Shown here: positions 6,511 through 12,867 of the stretch, one piece after another | Layout of the letters: every line of letters starts with the position of its first letter | How positions within the stretch are numbered: the first letter of the stretch is position 1 | Position numbers and translations under genes: made by a program | NCBI GenBank assembly: GCA_937928525.1 | Contig: CALFWJ010000160.1 | Span: 1 to 46,497 of the forward strand | From: an uncultured Alphaproteobacteria bacterium | Lineage (GTDB): Bacteria; Pseudomonadota; Alphaproteobacteria; UBA2136; UBA6156 | Direction: 5' to 3' | DNA length: 46,497 nt | Notes under the pieces: model-generated | Told to the model about the DNA's origin: nothing | Seen by the model: the letters and a program-made list of their open reading frames with translations, nothing else | Database searches by the model: none

Positions 6511-6773
6511 TGCAGGAAGCTAAACAAAAAGAGCGCGCTTTAATGAGCACGATGAACGCAGACGAAATGGACGAATACTTGGCCATGAAAACCCGAATTT
6601 TGCGTGTATTTGAGGGCGACAAAATAGAGCCAAGCGGCGTGCGCAAGCATGACCAGGCCATAATTTTTACCGTAACTCGCACCGGTATGTTTATAGTGCG
6701 GGGCACAATATTGGAGCTAAACAGTAAGGCTATTGGCTTTGAGAGAGGAGCTACAAACAATGTTACACATTAA
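6510..6773 (+). CDS. Small phage protein of unknown function
   Basis: An 87-aa protein starting in a TAATG overlap with the previous stop and preceded by GAGGAGG. The N-terminal third is a charged helix (MQEAKQKERALMSTM, then DEMDEYLAMKTRIL). The remainder looks like strands (AIIFTVTRTGMFIVRG). It overlaps the next gene by 14 bp. No motif identifies a function. Confidence 0.6.
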   Translation: MQEAKQKERALMSTMNADEMDEYLAMKTRILRVFEGDKIEPSGVRKHDQAIIFTVTRTGMFIVRGTILELNSKAIGFERGATNNVTH

Positions 6774-6978
6774 AAGATTATTTACCCTGGCATTTTGCGT
6801 GCTGTTTTTTGCCGCTATTTTAGGCGGTGTGGCTTACGTAATTGTGGCCGCCACGGCCGGCACGTTTACGCCAGGTGCAATAGGTATGGGTGCAGTGCGC
6901 TTGCTTGCTGCCGTTGGCGGTTTGTTTGGCCTTTTGCTTGGTATCATTGTTTGTGTGCAGGAGGGCAAAGCGTTATGA
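6760..6978 (+). CDS. Small membrane protein with two transmembrane segments
   Basis: A 72-aa protein, started at the ATG at 6760 (GAGAGGAG upstream). After a short basic N-terminus it has a long hydrophobic segment (LFTLAFCVLFFAAILGGVAY) and a second one (VRLLAAVGGLFGLLLGIIV), ending in a short polar tail. It probably spans the inner membrane twice with both ends in the cytoplasm. Small phage membrane proteins of this sort can affect superinfection or lysis timing, but nothing here shows which. It overlaps the following gene by 4 bp (ATGA). Confidence 0.65.
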   Translation: MLHIKRLFTLAFCVLFFAAILGGVAYVIVAATAGTFTPGAIGMGAVRLLAAVGGLFGLLLGIIVCVQEGKAL

Positions 6979-7121
6979 TTAAAAAAGACCCACCCAAAAT
7001 AGACCCGGACAAGGCCACAGTTTACGTAGGCGGCAAAATGGTGCACCGGGGCGATGGCGTAAAAGTGGACATTAAAAAAGAGCCGCGCAAAACCAAAAAG
7101 AACCAGGTACGCAACGGATAA
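6975..7121 (+). CDS. Small basic protein, last gene of its unit
   Basis: A 48-aa protein beginning in an ATGA overlap with the membrane protein gene. It is lysine-rich (MIKKDPPKIDPDKATVY, then VKVDIKKEPRKTKKNQ) with one short GGKMVHRGDG turn. It may be a cytoplasmic partner of the membrane protein, judging only from coupled translation. A strong terminator begins 5 nt after its stop codon. Confidence 0.5.
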   Translation: MIKKDPPKIDPDKATVYVGGKMVHRGDGVKVDIKKEPRKTKKNQVRNG

Positions 7122-7125
7122 AAAG

Positions 7126-7150
7126 AACCCGCCAATTAAGGCGGGTTTTT
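7126..7150 (+). terminator. Rho-independent terminator
   Basis: An 8-bp perfect stem, AACCCGCC (7126-7133) and GGCGGGTT (7140-7147), with a 6-nt AATTAA loop and a run of T residues. It closes the 6292-7121 unit. Confidence 0.9.
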
Positions 7151-7224
7151 AGTTACGTGTGTGGGGATAGCCACTAAATATATTATAGCGCACGCCCGGT
7201 TAACAGGCCGTTAACGCAAGGTGG

Positions 7225-7254
7225 TTGTCACGCAGCCCATTTTTGTATTATGAT
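7225..7254 (+). promoter_or_regulatory. Promoter for the appendage module
   Basis: TTGTCA (7225-7230) and TATGAT (7249-7254) are separated by 18 bp, about 24 bp before the ATG at 7278 and after a strong terminator. The module therefore has its own promoter, separate from the late tail genes. Confidence 0.55.
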
Positions 7255-7277
7255 TGTTGCAGAGCATAGGGGTAGCC

Positions 7278-7598
7278 ATGAGCAATAAGCACAATTTTAA
7301 AACCACGCCGGGCGGTAGCTTTAGCCGCAGAATCAGCCTAGAGAATGACGACTTAACGGCCGTAAACCTTACAGGCTACGTGGTGCGCTTTTTAATTACC
7401 TCAAACAAGGATTCGGTAACACCGCCAACGGTTGACTCCCAGGGCAATGGTATAACCGTTACGCCGGTTGAGGGGCACATGGATGTTGCTTTTGTCGCGC
7501 CGGCAGAGGGTGGGCTTTACCCGTACCAGTTAACAATACAGCTGGGCGCAGCCACACCAGAGAAAATTATTGAGGGCTTTTTGGTGGTGACTGCATGA
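7278..7598 (+). CDS. Appendage base protein, BppU-like N-domain (putative)
   Basis: A 106-aa protein, started at the ATG at 7278. The alternation of strands (SRRISLENDDLTAVNLTGYV, then VRFLITSNKDSV and TVTPVEGHMDVAF) looks like a small beta sandwich of the type found at the N-terminus of phage baseplate upper proteins, which attach fibres. This resemblance is weak. It overlaps the next gene by 4 bp. The four genes from here to 8894 form one unit with features of a fibre split into short polypeptides. Confidence 0.5.
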   Translation: MSNKHNFKTTPGGSFSRRISLENDDLTAVNLTGYVVRFLITSNKDSVTPPTVDSQGNGITVTPVEGHMDVAFVAPAEGGLYPYQLTIQLGAATPEKIIEGFLVVTA

Positions 7599-7864
7599 GG
7601 GTGATTGTACAAGAAACAAAATACAACGTGTTGGTGCAGGAAACTGTAGAAGAGGTTGTCGTGCAGCGCAACGTGTATAACGCTGTTATTAGCAATGAGC
7701 GCGGCTTACAGGGCGCAAGTGGCGCAGCGATTGACGACAACAATATAAGCACCGGCACAGCATATAGCAGCCAAAAAATTGAGAATCGCCTGGACGAAAC
7801 GGTTGGCGATGAAACCACAAACCTAAGTTTATTTTTTAGAAACCAGCTAAGCCAAGGAGTATAG
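7595..7864 (+). CDS. Fibre connector-like protein
   Basis: An 89-aa protein starting within the previous stop (4-bp overlap). It has an early repetitive beta segment (VIVQETKYNVLVQETVEEV), a short collagen-like GLQGASG patch, and a segment ISTGTAYSSQKIENRL. The T-x-Y-S-S-x-K-I pattern recurs in fibre proteins, and the next gene contains a related VWSSTKVASEI. It is probably a link in an elongated appendage. Function is inferred from composition only. Confidence 0.5.
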   Translation: MRVIVQETKYNVLVQETVEEVVVQRNVYNAVISNERGLQGASGAAIDDNNISTGTAYSSQKIENRLDETVGDETTNLSLFFRNQLSQGV

Positions 7865-7866
7865 CA

Positions 7867-8367
7867 ATGTCATTGGATTTACAAATACGTGATGCACTTG
7901 TGGAGGTGGCCACAAGCATTAACGGTATAAACACGCTCATAGGCAACCTGCCGAGCCTCACCACCACAGAAAAAGCCAGCCTTGTTGGCGCAATTAACGA
8001 AGTTAAAGCCGCAGTCGATGCCGTAGCCGGCGCAGCTATAAACGATAGCACAACGGCCACCGATTCGGTTTGGTCGAGTACAAAAGTGGCCAGCGAGATT
8101 ACCACGGCTGTAAACGATGTAATAAATGGCGCACCAGGCGCGCTGGACACGCTCAATGAGTTGGCCGTGGCTCTGCAGGGTAACGACTCGGATATTGCCG
8201 GCGTGCTAACAGCCCTGGCAAGCCGTGTGCGCACCGATACTGCTACGCAAGGCCTTAACGCTACACAGCAAGGCAATGCACGCACCAACATTGGCGCAGC
8301 CAGCGCAGCGGATGTAGGCGACACGGCGCGCGATTTCTCAGCTGACTTTACGGGCGCGCTCGCATAA
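7867..8367 (+). CDS. Tail- or head-fibre shaft protein
   Basis: A 166-aa protein with typical phage fibre patterns: LTTTEKASLVGAINEVKAAV near the start, GALDTLNELAVALQGND in the middle, and NARTNIGAASAADVG near the end. These are recurring elements of trimeric fibre shafts. The helical stretches with regular alanines suggest coiled-coil regions. It overlaps the next gene through a TAATG junction, so it is probably made in fixed ratio with the 175-aa tip-like protein. Confidence 0.65.
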   Translation: MSLDLQIRDALVEVATSINGINTLIGNLPSLTTTEKASLVGAINEVKAAVDAVAGAAINDSTTATDSVWSSTKVASEITTAVNDVINGAPGALDTLNELAVALQGNDSDIAGVLTALASRVRTDTATQGLNATQQGNARTNIGAASAADVGDTARDFSADFTGALA

Positions 8368-8894
8368 TGACTATGGCGGCAGAAATAACAGCCGCATTGC
8401 AGGCTGTAGCTACGGAAATGGACGCAGTGCGTGCTATAGCTGAGGCTGCAGGTGGAGGCGGGGCGGCCGCAGAGGTGGCTAAAGTGTTTTTGCTTGGCCA
8501 AACAAACCTCAACAACGCCACCAGTAATAGCATTGTGCAGCTTACAACGGCCGGCCTGGTTGGTGGTATTGCTGGCATGACTGTAGACGCTGTAAACCAC
8601 GACATAGAACTGCCGGCCGGTAATTACAAATTCCAGCCGTTTATTAACCTTACTGGCAGCACCGCCCGGCAAAACTTGGGCTGGCAGCTTAATGTAAATG
8701 GCAGCCTTTACCAGACATACAATGGCGGTAACTACAACCGGGCAACCAGTGGCCATAATGAGGTTAATGATGCCTTTACAGATTATTTTGAGCTGAGCAG
8801 CCCAGGCAATATAGAGTTTTACGGCAAGCGCATGGCAGCCAGTGGGGTGGTAACCCTTGCTACCAATAGCTTTTTTATCATAGAAAAAATATAG
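8367..8894 (+). CDS. Fibre tip protein with C1q/TNF-like head (putative)
   Basis: A 175-aa protein. Residues 1-40 are an alanine-rich helix (AAEITAALQAVATEMDAV) followed by GGGG, and would trimerise with the shaft. From about residue 45 onward the pattern of short strands (SIVQLTTAGLV, HDIELPAGNYKFQPFINL, LGWQLNVNGSLYQ, TLATNSFFIIEKI) resembles a jelly-roll head of the C1q/TNF kind used in phage receptor-binding tips. It would bind the host surface or decorate the capsid. It is more than 19 kb from the tail-fibre genes, which favours a separate appendage. Confidence 0.55.
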   Translation: MTMAAEITAALQAVATEMDAVRAIAEAAGGGGAAAEVAKVFLLGQTNLNNATSNSIVQLTTAGLVGGIAGMTVDAVNHDIELPAGNYKFQPFINLTGSTARQNLGWQLNVNGSLYQTYNGGNYNRATSGHNEVNDAFTDYFELSSPGNIEFYGKRMAASGVVTLATNSFFIIEKI

Positions 8895-8901
8895 TGTAAA
8901 C

Positions 8902-8963
8902 AATGTGCACATTTATGCTTGCACTATAGGCGTTTTACGCCTAAGCTGATTCCTGTGTTTAAC
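8902..8963 (+). promoter_or_regulatory. Promoter with palindromic operators (site C)
   Basis: A perfect 15-bp palindrome AGGCGT-TTT-ACGCCT lies at 8928-8942, 42 bp before the ATG at 8985. Two promoter readings are possible: TTGCAC (8919-8924) with TAAGCT (8942-8947) at 17 bp, or TTTACG (8934-8939, inside the palindrome) with TTTAAC (8958-8963) at 18 bp. Either way the palindrome would interfere with RNA polymerase. A separate 12-bp palindrome, AATGTGCACATT (8902-8913), resembles the repeated GTGCAC sites near 46300. Confidence 0.65.
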
Positions 8964-8984
8964 CAACAATGGAAGGGAATCATT

Positions 8985-9320
8985 ATGAACACAGCTACAA
9001 CAAAATTAAAACTATACGTATGGCGCAATGGCCTTGTTGAAATTGGCAATGCTGTACCAGAAAAAGCTTTTTACGTGGGCACTGGCACTGGCGAGCAGCT
9101 GCAAAGCTGCCTGCTTTTATGCCGTTTAATGAAGGATGGCAGCGGCCGCTTTTTGTGTAACGGCGTACCGGAGGCAGAAAACGACAAGCAGGCTGCCATG
9201 GCAGTTGAAAGGTTTAAGCATTGCGTGACCAATAAGCTTGCCGGCCGCAAGGCGTTTGATGGGCTTGAGGAGTTAATGGCAAAGCAAGAATTTGATGGGT
9301 ATAGCTATGCCACAGCTTAA
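8985..9320 (+). CDS. Phage protein of unknown function (early unit)
   Basis: A 111-aa protein with a strong ribosome binding site (GGAAGGGA) before its ATG at 8985. The N-terminal half looks like strands (TKLKLYVWRNGLVEIGN, KAFYVGTGTGEQL) and the C-terminal half like helices (KQAAMAVERFKHCVTNKL). The family is not recognised. It is the first gene of the third operator-controlled unit and overlaps the zinc-ribbon gene by 14 bp. Confidence 0.6.
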   Translation: MNTATTKLKLYVWRNGLVEIGNAVPEKAFYVGTGTGEQLQSCLLLCRLMKDGSGRFLCNGVPEAENDKQAAMAVERFKHCVTNKLAGRKAFDGLEELMAKQEFDGYSYATA

Positions 9321-9762
9321 CGTAAAAAATAGCAGCCGGTGCTTTGTTTGTGGCCGGCCACTCACCAGCCCGGCTAGCATTGCACGCGGCACAGGCAGCG
9401 TGTGCGGCCGGGGCTTCAAAAACAGCTACCGCCAAAAGGCATGCGACAGTACGCGCGAAATGTTTGACGCAGAGTTTAGCTATAAAATGCGCGGCGAAAC
9501 GCTTGTTATTTACGATGCTGATATAGGGGGCAAAAGCGTTACCAACGACATGGAAAACGTGCTTATGCGGATCATAAAAGAGATTGGCAAGCCCGACCAT
9601 GACACGCCGGTTGTTTATATGGATTCGCAGGGCGACTTTGCCGGCGTGCTGTATTGGCCGGTTACCCGCCAGGTTAAATTTATTGGCCTGGGCGATACCA
9701 CCAACGAAAAAGAGGCCGTAGAGGCCATGCAACAACACATGGAAGGTTTAAAAAATGGTTAG
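9307..9762 (+). CDS. DUF6011-like zinc-ribbon protein
   Basis: A 151-aa protein. Near its N-terminus, RCFVCGRPLTSPASIARGTG followed by SVCGRGF matches the DUF6011 signature (CxxCGRxLxxPxSxxxGxGxxCG). The cysteines probably bind zinc. The rest is unlike anything I recognise and is mixed alpha/beta (FAGVLYWPVTRQVKFIGLG near the end). The role is unknown; such small zinc modules may bind nucleic acid. In-frame TTG and ATG codons at 9292 and 9295 are alternatives. It overlaps the next gene by 8 bp. Confidence 0.65.
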   Translation: MPQLNVKNSSRCFVCGRPLTSPASIARGTGSVCGRGFKNSYRQKACDSTREMFDAEFSYKMRGETLVIYDADIGGKSVTNDMENVLMRIIKEIGKPDHDTPVVYMDSQGDFAGVLYWPVTRQVKFIGLGDTTNEKEAVEAMQQHMEGLKNG

Positions 9763-10024
9763 ATTTTACGCAACATTTATGCAGCAACAGGCGTTTAAAA
9801 GCAGGTATGTGCTTATTATTGCGCCTGATATGGACACGGCGCGCCAGGCAATGTTTGACCACTTCGGCGGCAAATTTATGACTGTTTACGATGCAGAGCA
9901 ATTTGCTGGCCAGGACACGCAATACGGCTTAAGCAGGCTGTGCATTATACATTGCGAGGTATGGGAGCACAGCGACCAACCAACGTACACACTGCTAAAT
10001 GAGGAGGCCGCGCCATGCCGTTAG
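9755..10024 (+). CDS. Phage protein of unknown function
   Basis: An 89-aa protein. The pattern YVLIIAPDMDTARQAMFDHF, then KFMTVYDAEQF is often seen in small phage proteins of unknown function: a strand, a helix beginning with A-R, then F-G and a tyrosine. It overlaps the next gene by 10 bp. It is part of the compact 8985-10514 unit and has no other informative feature. Confidence 0.6.
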   Translation: MVRFYATFMQQQAFKSRYVLIIAPDMDTARQAMFDHFGGKFMTVYDAEQFAGQDTQYGLSRLCIIHCEVWEHSDQPTYTLLNEEAAPCR

Positions 10025-10377
10025 TTTTAAGCGATGAAAGCACCAAGCACATGAGCGATGAGCAGCTGCTTTTGCAGTGCGTAAAAGAGTACGCCGACCC
10101 TGGCAATTATGAGCTGTACGAAAAGGACTACGGCGTTGGCCGTTTTGTTGAGCGTATGCCGGCCATAGCAACGGGCAAAGGCTGCCACGCACGCCGCACG
10201 CTTGAGGTTTACAATGAGCGGAAAAATGGCATGGCGGTAACACCAATGCAGAGTGCCTACCTGGGCATGCACAAGCTGCTAGACCGTATGCAGCAATATG
10301 AGGAGTTTGAGCAGCTGCCAATGCACTTGCAAGACGAAATATTGAGAGTAAAAAAGGAGGCAGATAAATGGCTTTGA
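10015..10377 (+). CDS. Small helical phage protein of unknown function
   Basis: A 120-aa protein, predominantly helical and charged (SDEQLLLQCVKEYAD, then LLDRMQQYEEFEQLPMHL and ILRVKKEADKWL). GAGGAGG lies just before its ATG, within the end of the previous gene. It overlaps the following small secreted-protein gene by 10 bp. I do not recognise a domain. Confidence 0.6.
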   Translation: MPLVLSDESTKHMSDEQLLLQCVKEYADPGNYELYEKDYGVGRFVERMPAIATGKGCHARRTLEVYNERKNGMAVTPMQSAYLGMHKLLDRMQQYEEFEQLPMHLQDEILRVKKEADKWL

Positions 10378-10514
10378 GGTACAAAATATTGGTAGGCGTT
10401 GTGGCGTGCTTTTTTGCCGCCCTGGGCTTTCATACAAGCGCAGCGGATATTGAGGCTTGCAAACAGGCTACCGGATGGACAGCCGAGCGGTGCGCTGTAG
10501 AGTTGACACGTTAG
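10368..10514 (+). CDS. Small exported protein with signal peptide
   Basis: A 48-aa protein with AAAGGAGG upstream. It begins MALRYK, has a hydrophobic stretch (ILVGVVACFFAALGF), then a likely signal peptidase site after TSA-A near residue 25. The mature part would be only about 23 residues (DIEACKQATGWTAERCAVEL), with two cysteines able to form a disulphide in the periplasm. Alternatively it is a single-pass membrane peptide. Such exported phage peptides can block superinfection or modify the envelope; nothing specific is shown here. The stop codon overlaps the operator of the next promoter. Confidence 0.6.
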   Translation: MALRYKILVGVVACFFAALGFHTSAADIEACKQATGWTAERCAVELTR

Positions 10515-10532
10515 GCGTATTGCGCCTATATT
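10503..10532 (+). promoter_or_regulatory. Strong promoter with palindromic operator (site D)
   Basis: A consensus -35 TTGACA (10503-10508) and a good -10 TATATT (10527-10532) are 18 bp apart. The spacer holds AGGCGT-ATT-GCGCCT (10513-10527), a 15-bp palindrome with a single changed step from the consensus. Transcription should start near 10539-10540, exactly at the start of the stem described next. Confidence 0.85.
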
Positions 10533-10539
10533 TAATTTA

Positions 10540-10640
10540 GGCACGGCGGTAATGCGCTATGGTTCACTGGCCTTTTAAGCTGCCACACATAGCTAGCAAC
10601 CGCACAGGGTTGCACCGCTGTGCAGGATAGCCGCCGTGCT
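10540..10640 (+). ncRNA. Structured leader RNA with possible pseudoknot
   Basis: A 9-bp perfect closing stem joins GCACGGCGG (10541-10549) to CCGCCGTGC (10631-10639). Inside it, GCTATG (10556-10561) pairs with CATAGC (10588-10593) around a TGGC/GCCA hairpin. Then GCAACC (10596-10601) pairs with GGTTGC (10608-10613), and its 6-nt loop GCACAG is fully complementary to CTGTGC (10618-10623), giving an H-type pseudoknot. The RNA starts at the predicted transcription start and is followed by TTTTAACTTT and then by the ribosome binding site of the next gene (AGGAG). It could be a regulatory leader, an mRNA-stabilising structure, or a short RNA that ends at the T-run. Confidence 0.6.
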
Positions 10641-10661
10641 TTTAACTTTAGGAGAAAATAT

Positions 10662-10805
10662 ATGTGGTTAAGTGACGAACAAGAGGCGGCCAAACACAAC
10701 GCGCCGAAGCCAAAAAAGCCAATGTGCTACCCTACGCTGCACGCAGCACTTATGTGCACAAGCAGCCTTACAAAAAGCTTTTGGATTGGGAGCGAAAATG
10801 AATAG
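10662..10805 (+). CDS. Small protein following the structured leader
   Basis: A 47-aa protein with AGGAG about 7 nt before its ATG at 10662. The first part is polar and basic (MWLSDEQEAAKHNAPKPKK) and the second has a few hydrophobic residues and cysteines (CYPTLHAALMCTSSLTKSF). It overlaps the next gene by 8 bp. Function is unknown. If the leader RNA is regulatory, this is the first gene it would control. Confidence 0.5.
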   Translation: MWLSDEQEAAKHNAPKPKKPMCYPTLHAALMCTSSLTKSFWIGSENE

Positions 10806-11043
10806 CGCATTAGAACGTATGGCGGGCATGCCACAACAAAGCAGTGTGCCAGAGGTGCGCTTTACCATGCAGTTTTTTGAGTATAGCCACCTGCCAGAGC
10901 ACCTGCAGCAAGTTAGTGCGCCTTTTGGCGATTTAGCCCAAGCATTACATGAGTCGCTGCCAAACAATGCCGAAAAACAAAAGGCCTTAAACAAGCTGCT
11001 TGAGGCCAAGGATGCCGCAGTGCGTGCTTTGGTGGCAAAATGA
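10798..11043 (+). CDS. Small helical-hairpin protein, possibly Acb2-like
   Basis: An 81-aa protein. The C-terminal part (FEYSHLPEHLQQVSAPFGDL, then ALNKLLEAKDAAVRALVA) fits a two-helix hairpin found in many phages: F-x-Y, H-L-P, a first helix, a Pro-bounded turn, and a second helix ending E-A-K-D-A-A-V-R-A. I note a possible remote relation to the Acb2/Tad1 hairpin family, whose members sequester cyclic nucleotide signals of CBASS and Thoeris defence. The relation is not proven: it could equally be an unrelated conserved phage protein. ATG 10798 is preceded by GGGAG. It overlaps the next gene by 4 bp. Confidence 0.5.
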   Translation: MNSALERMAGMPQQSSVPEVRFTMQFFEYSHLPEHLQQVSAPFGDLAQALHESLPNNAEKQKALNKLLEAKDAAVRALVAK

Positions 11044-11246
11044 CACCAGCTCAATTTAAAGATGTGCGCCTAAGCAACAAAATGACGCAGCAAGCGTTTG
11101 GTGTGGCTTTAGGCATGCCAAGCAAGAGTGCCGGCCGCAGCGTGCGTGCTTATGAATCCGGCGAAAGAAAAATACCAGGAGTGCTGGCCACGGCTGTGCG
11201 TCTTGTGGAGCAATACGGGTTTGTAAATGGCGAATCCTTGGGATAA
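11040..11246 (+). CDS. XRE/Cro-type helix-turn-helix protein
   Basis: A 68-aa protein that is essentially one HTH domain: LSNKMTQQAFGVALGM is the first part of an XRE fold, SVRAYESGERKIPG fits the recognition helix and its following turn, and ATAVRLVEQYGF is the last helix. It has no dimerisation or protease domain, so it resembles Cro-like regulators more than CI. Translation is coupled to the previous gene (ATGA). It lies downstream of operator site D, which makes it one candidate for the protein that binds the GGCGT palindromes. Confidence 0.75.
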   Translation: MTPAQFKDVRLSNKMTQQAFGVALGMPSKSAGRSVRAYESGERKIPGVLATAVRLVEQYGFVNGESLG

Positions 11247-12867
11247 TGGCACACCAGATTACATGGCCGAATTTACGCGCCGGCGCAAGCTGTACAAACG
11301 CATTGCCGGCGACCCGGAGGCCTGGGAAAGACTAAAGCCATTTTACAAGGCCAACCCGGCGCAATGGATTAACGATTTTTGCGTTACATACGACCCCCGC
11401 AACAAACCGCCCAAACCTAAAACACTGCCGTTTTTGCTGTTCCCCCGCCAGGAGGAGTTTATTGCATGCCTGCAAGAGTGTGTGGAGCTTGGCGAGTCGC
11501 TCATTGTGGAGAAAAGCCGCGACATGGGCGCAAGTTGGCTGTGCTGCGCATACAGCGTGCACCAATGGTATTTTAACTCAGGCGCAAGCATTGGCTGGGG
11601 TAGCCGTAAGCAAGAGCTGGTTGATAAGCTGGGCGACCCCGATTCCATATTTGAAAAAATGCGCATAATTATTGACCACTTGCCCAGCTTCCATATACCG
11701 GAAACCTTTGGCCTGGGCAGCCATGCTAACTTTATGAAGCTGGTAAACCCGGCCAACGGCTCAACGGTTACTGGTGAGGCTGGCGACAATATCGGCCGTG
11801 GTGGCCGCAGCATGATGTACTTTAAGGATGAATCCGCACACTACGAGCGCGCAGAGAAAATTGAGGCAGCCCTGGGCGACAACACAGACGTACAGGTTGA
11901 TATTTCAAGTGTAAATGGCACTAACAACGTGTTTTACCGGCGCGCGCAGGCGGCCGGCGTTTGGTATCCCAAAGGCAAGTTGCTGCCGCCGGGCACGACT
12001 CGCAAGTTTATTATGGATTGGCGCGACCACCCGCTAAAAGACCAGGCCTGGTATGACCGCCGCAAAGCCAAAGCAGAAAATGAGGGCTTGCTGGCAGCTT
12101 TTGCACAGGAGGTTGACAGGGATTATAGCAGCGCGGTTGAGGGCATAATAATACAGCCAGGCTGGGTTAAGGCTGCTATTGATGCGCACATAAAGCTAGG
12201 CATAGAAGACGATGGCGAAAAAATAGGCGCGCTGGACTTGGCCGATGAGGGCAGGGATAAGCACGCATTTGCCGGCCGGCATGGCGTGGTGCTTAAAAAG
12301 TGCTACGATTGGCCGCGCGGCGATGGAGGGCGAGCAGCCAGGCTTGCCGTTGATGAGTGCGTGCAGCTGAGCGCAACCGAATTGTACTATGATTCCATTG
12401 GTGTTGGCGCGGCCGCAAAAAGCGAAACAAACCGCATGCAAGAGCACGGCGAGCTGCCCAGGCATTTAACTGTGCGGGGCTGGAACGCCGGCGCAAGCCC
12501 TCAAGAGCCTGAAAAAAACATCATTAAGGGGGATGCAGAGTCGCCTAAAAACAAAGATTATTTTGAAAATTTGAGCATACAGGCCTACCATTTGCTTGCT
12601 CAAAGGTTTTACAAAACGTACCTGGCCGTAACAAAAGGCCGTGAATACCCGCACGATGAGCTAATAAGTATTAGCAGTGATATTGAGCAATTAGATGAAA
12701 TTGTGATAGAGTTAAGCCAGGCAACCCAAACCTTTAGCAAAAAAGGCAAAAAAATGCTGCAAAAAACGCCGGAAGGGGGCAAAAGCCCTAACTTAGCGGA
12801 CTGTATTAAAATGTGCTACTGCCCTGTGCGTAAGGGCGTGGACTATAGCAAATTGGTGACAATGTAA
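11227..12867 (+). CDS. terL: Terminase large subunit
   Basis: A 546-aa packaging motor. The N-terminal ATPase shows a deviant Walker A (EKSRDMGASW, residues 95-104) and Walker B with catalytic glutamate (MMYFKDE, 196-202). The C-terminal RNase H-like nuclease has acidic residues at D337 (ALDLADEG), D389 (LYYDSIG) and D525 (NLADCIK), as in T4 gp17-type enzymes. It cuts concatemeric DNA and pumps it into the prohead. It overlaps the XRE gene by 20 bp and the portal gene by 1 bp. The ATG at 11263 is an alternative start. Whether cutting is headful or at a cos site cannot be read here, although a T4-like nuclease and absent terminal repeats favour headful. Confidence 0.95.
   Translation: MANPWDNGTPDYMAEFTRRRKLYKRIAGDPEAWERLKPFYKANPAQWINDFCVTYDPRNKPPKPKTLPFLLFPRQEEFIACLQECVELGESLIVEKSRDMGASWLCCAYSVHQWYFNSGASIGWGSRKQELVDKLGDPDSIFEKMRIIIDHLPSFHIPETFGLGSHANFMKLVNPANGSTVTGEAGDNIGRGGRSMMYFKDESAHYERAEKIEAALGDNTDVQVDISSVNGTNNVFYRRAQAAGVWYPKGKLLPPGTTRKFIMDWRDHPLKDQAWYDRRKAKAENEGLLAAFAQEVDRDYSSAVEGIIIQPGWVKAAIDAHIKLGIEDDGEKIGALDLADEGRDKHAFAGRHGVVLKKCYDWPRGDGGRAARLAVDECVQLSATELYYDSIGVGAAAKSETNRMQEHGELPRHLTVRGWNAGASPQEPEKNIIKGDAESPKNKDYFENLSIQAYHLLAQRFYKTYLAVTKGREYPHDELISISSDIEQLDEIVIELSQATQTFSKKGKKMLQKTPEGGKSPNLADCIKMCYCPVRKGVDYSKLVTM

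Noticed and set aside
7836..8912. A 358-codon open frame on the minus strand
   Set aside because: It covers four well supported plus-strand genes, has biased low-complexity composition (Ala, Val, Ser), and lacks a ribosome binding site.
10541..10639. Reading the long-range stem as an intrinsic terminator
   Set aside because: The loop is about 80 nt and contains its own helices; a terminator is possible only as a secondary role at the following T-run.
11040..11246. XRE protein as a lysogeny repressor
   Set aside because: It is a bare 68-aa HTH with no C-terminal oligomerisation domain, and no integrase is present; a Cro-like or early-control role fits better.
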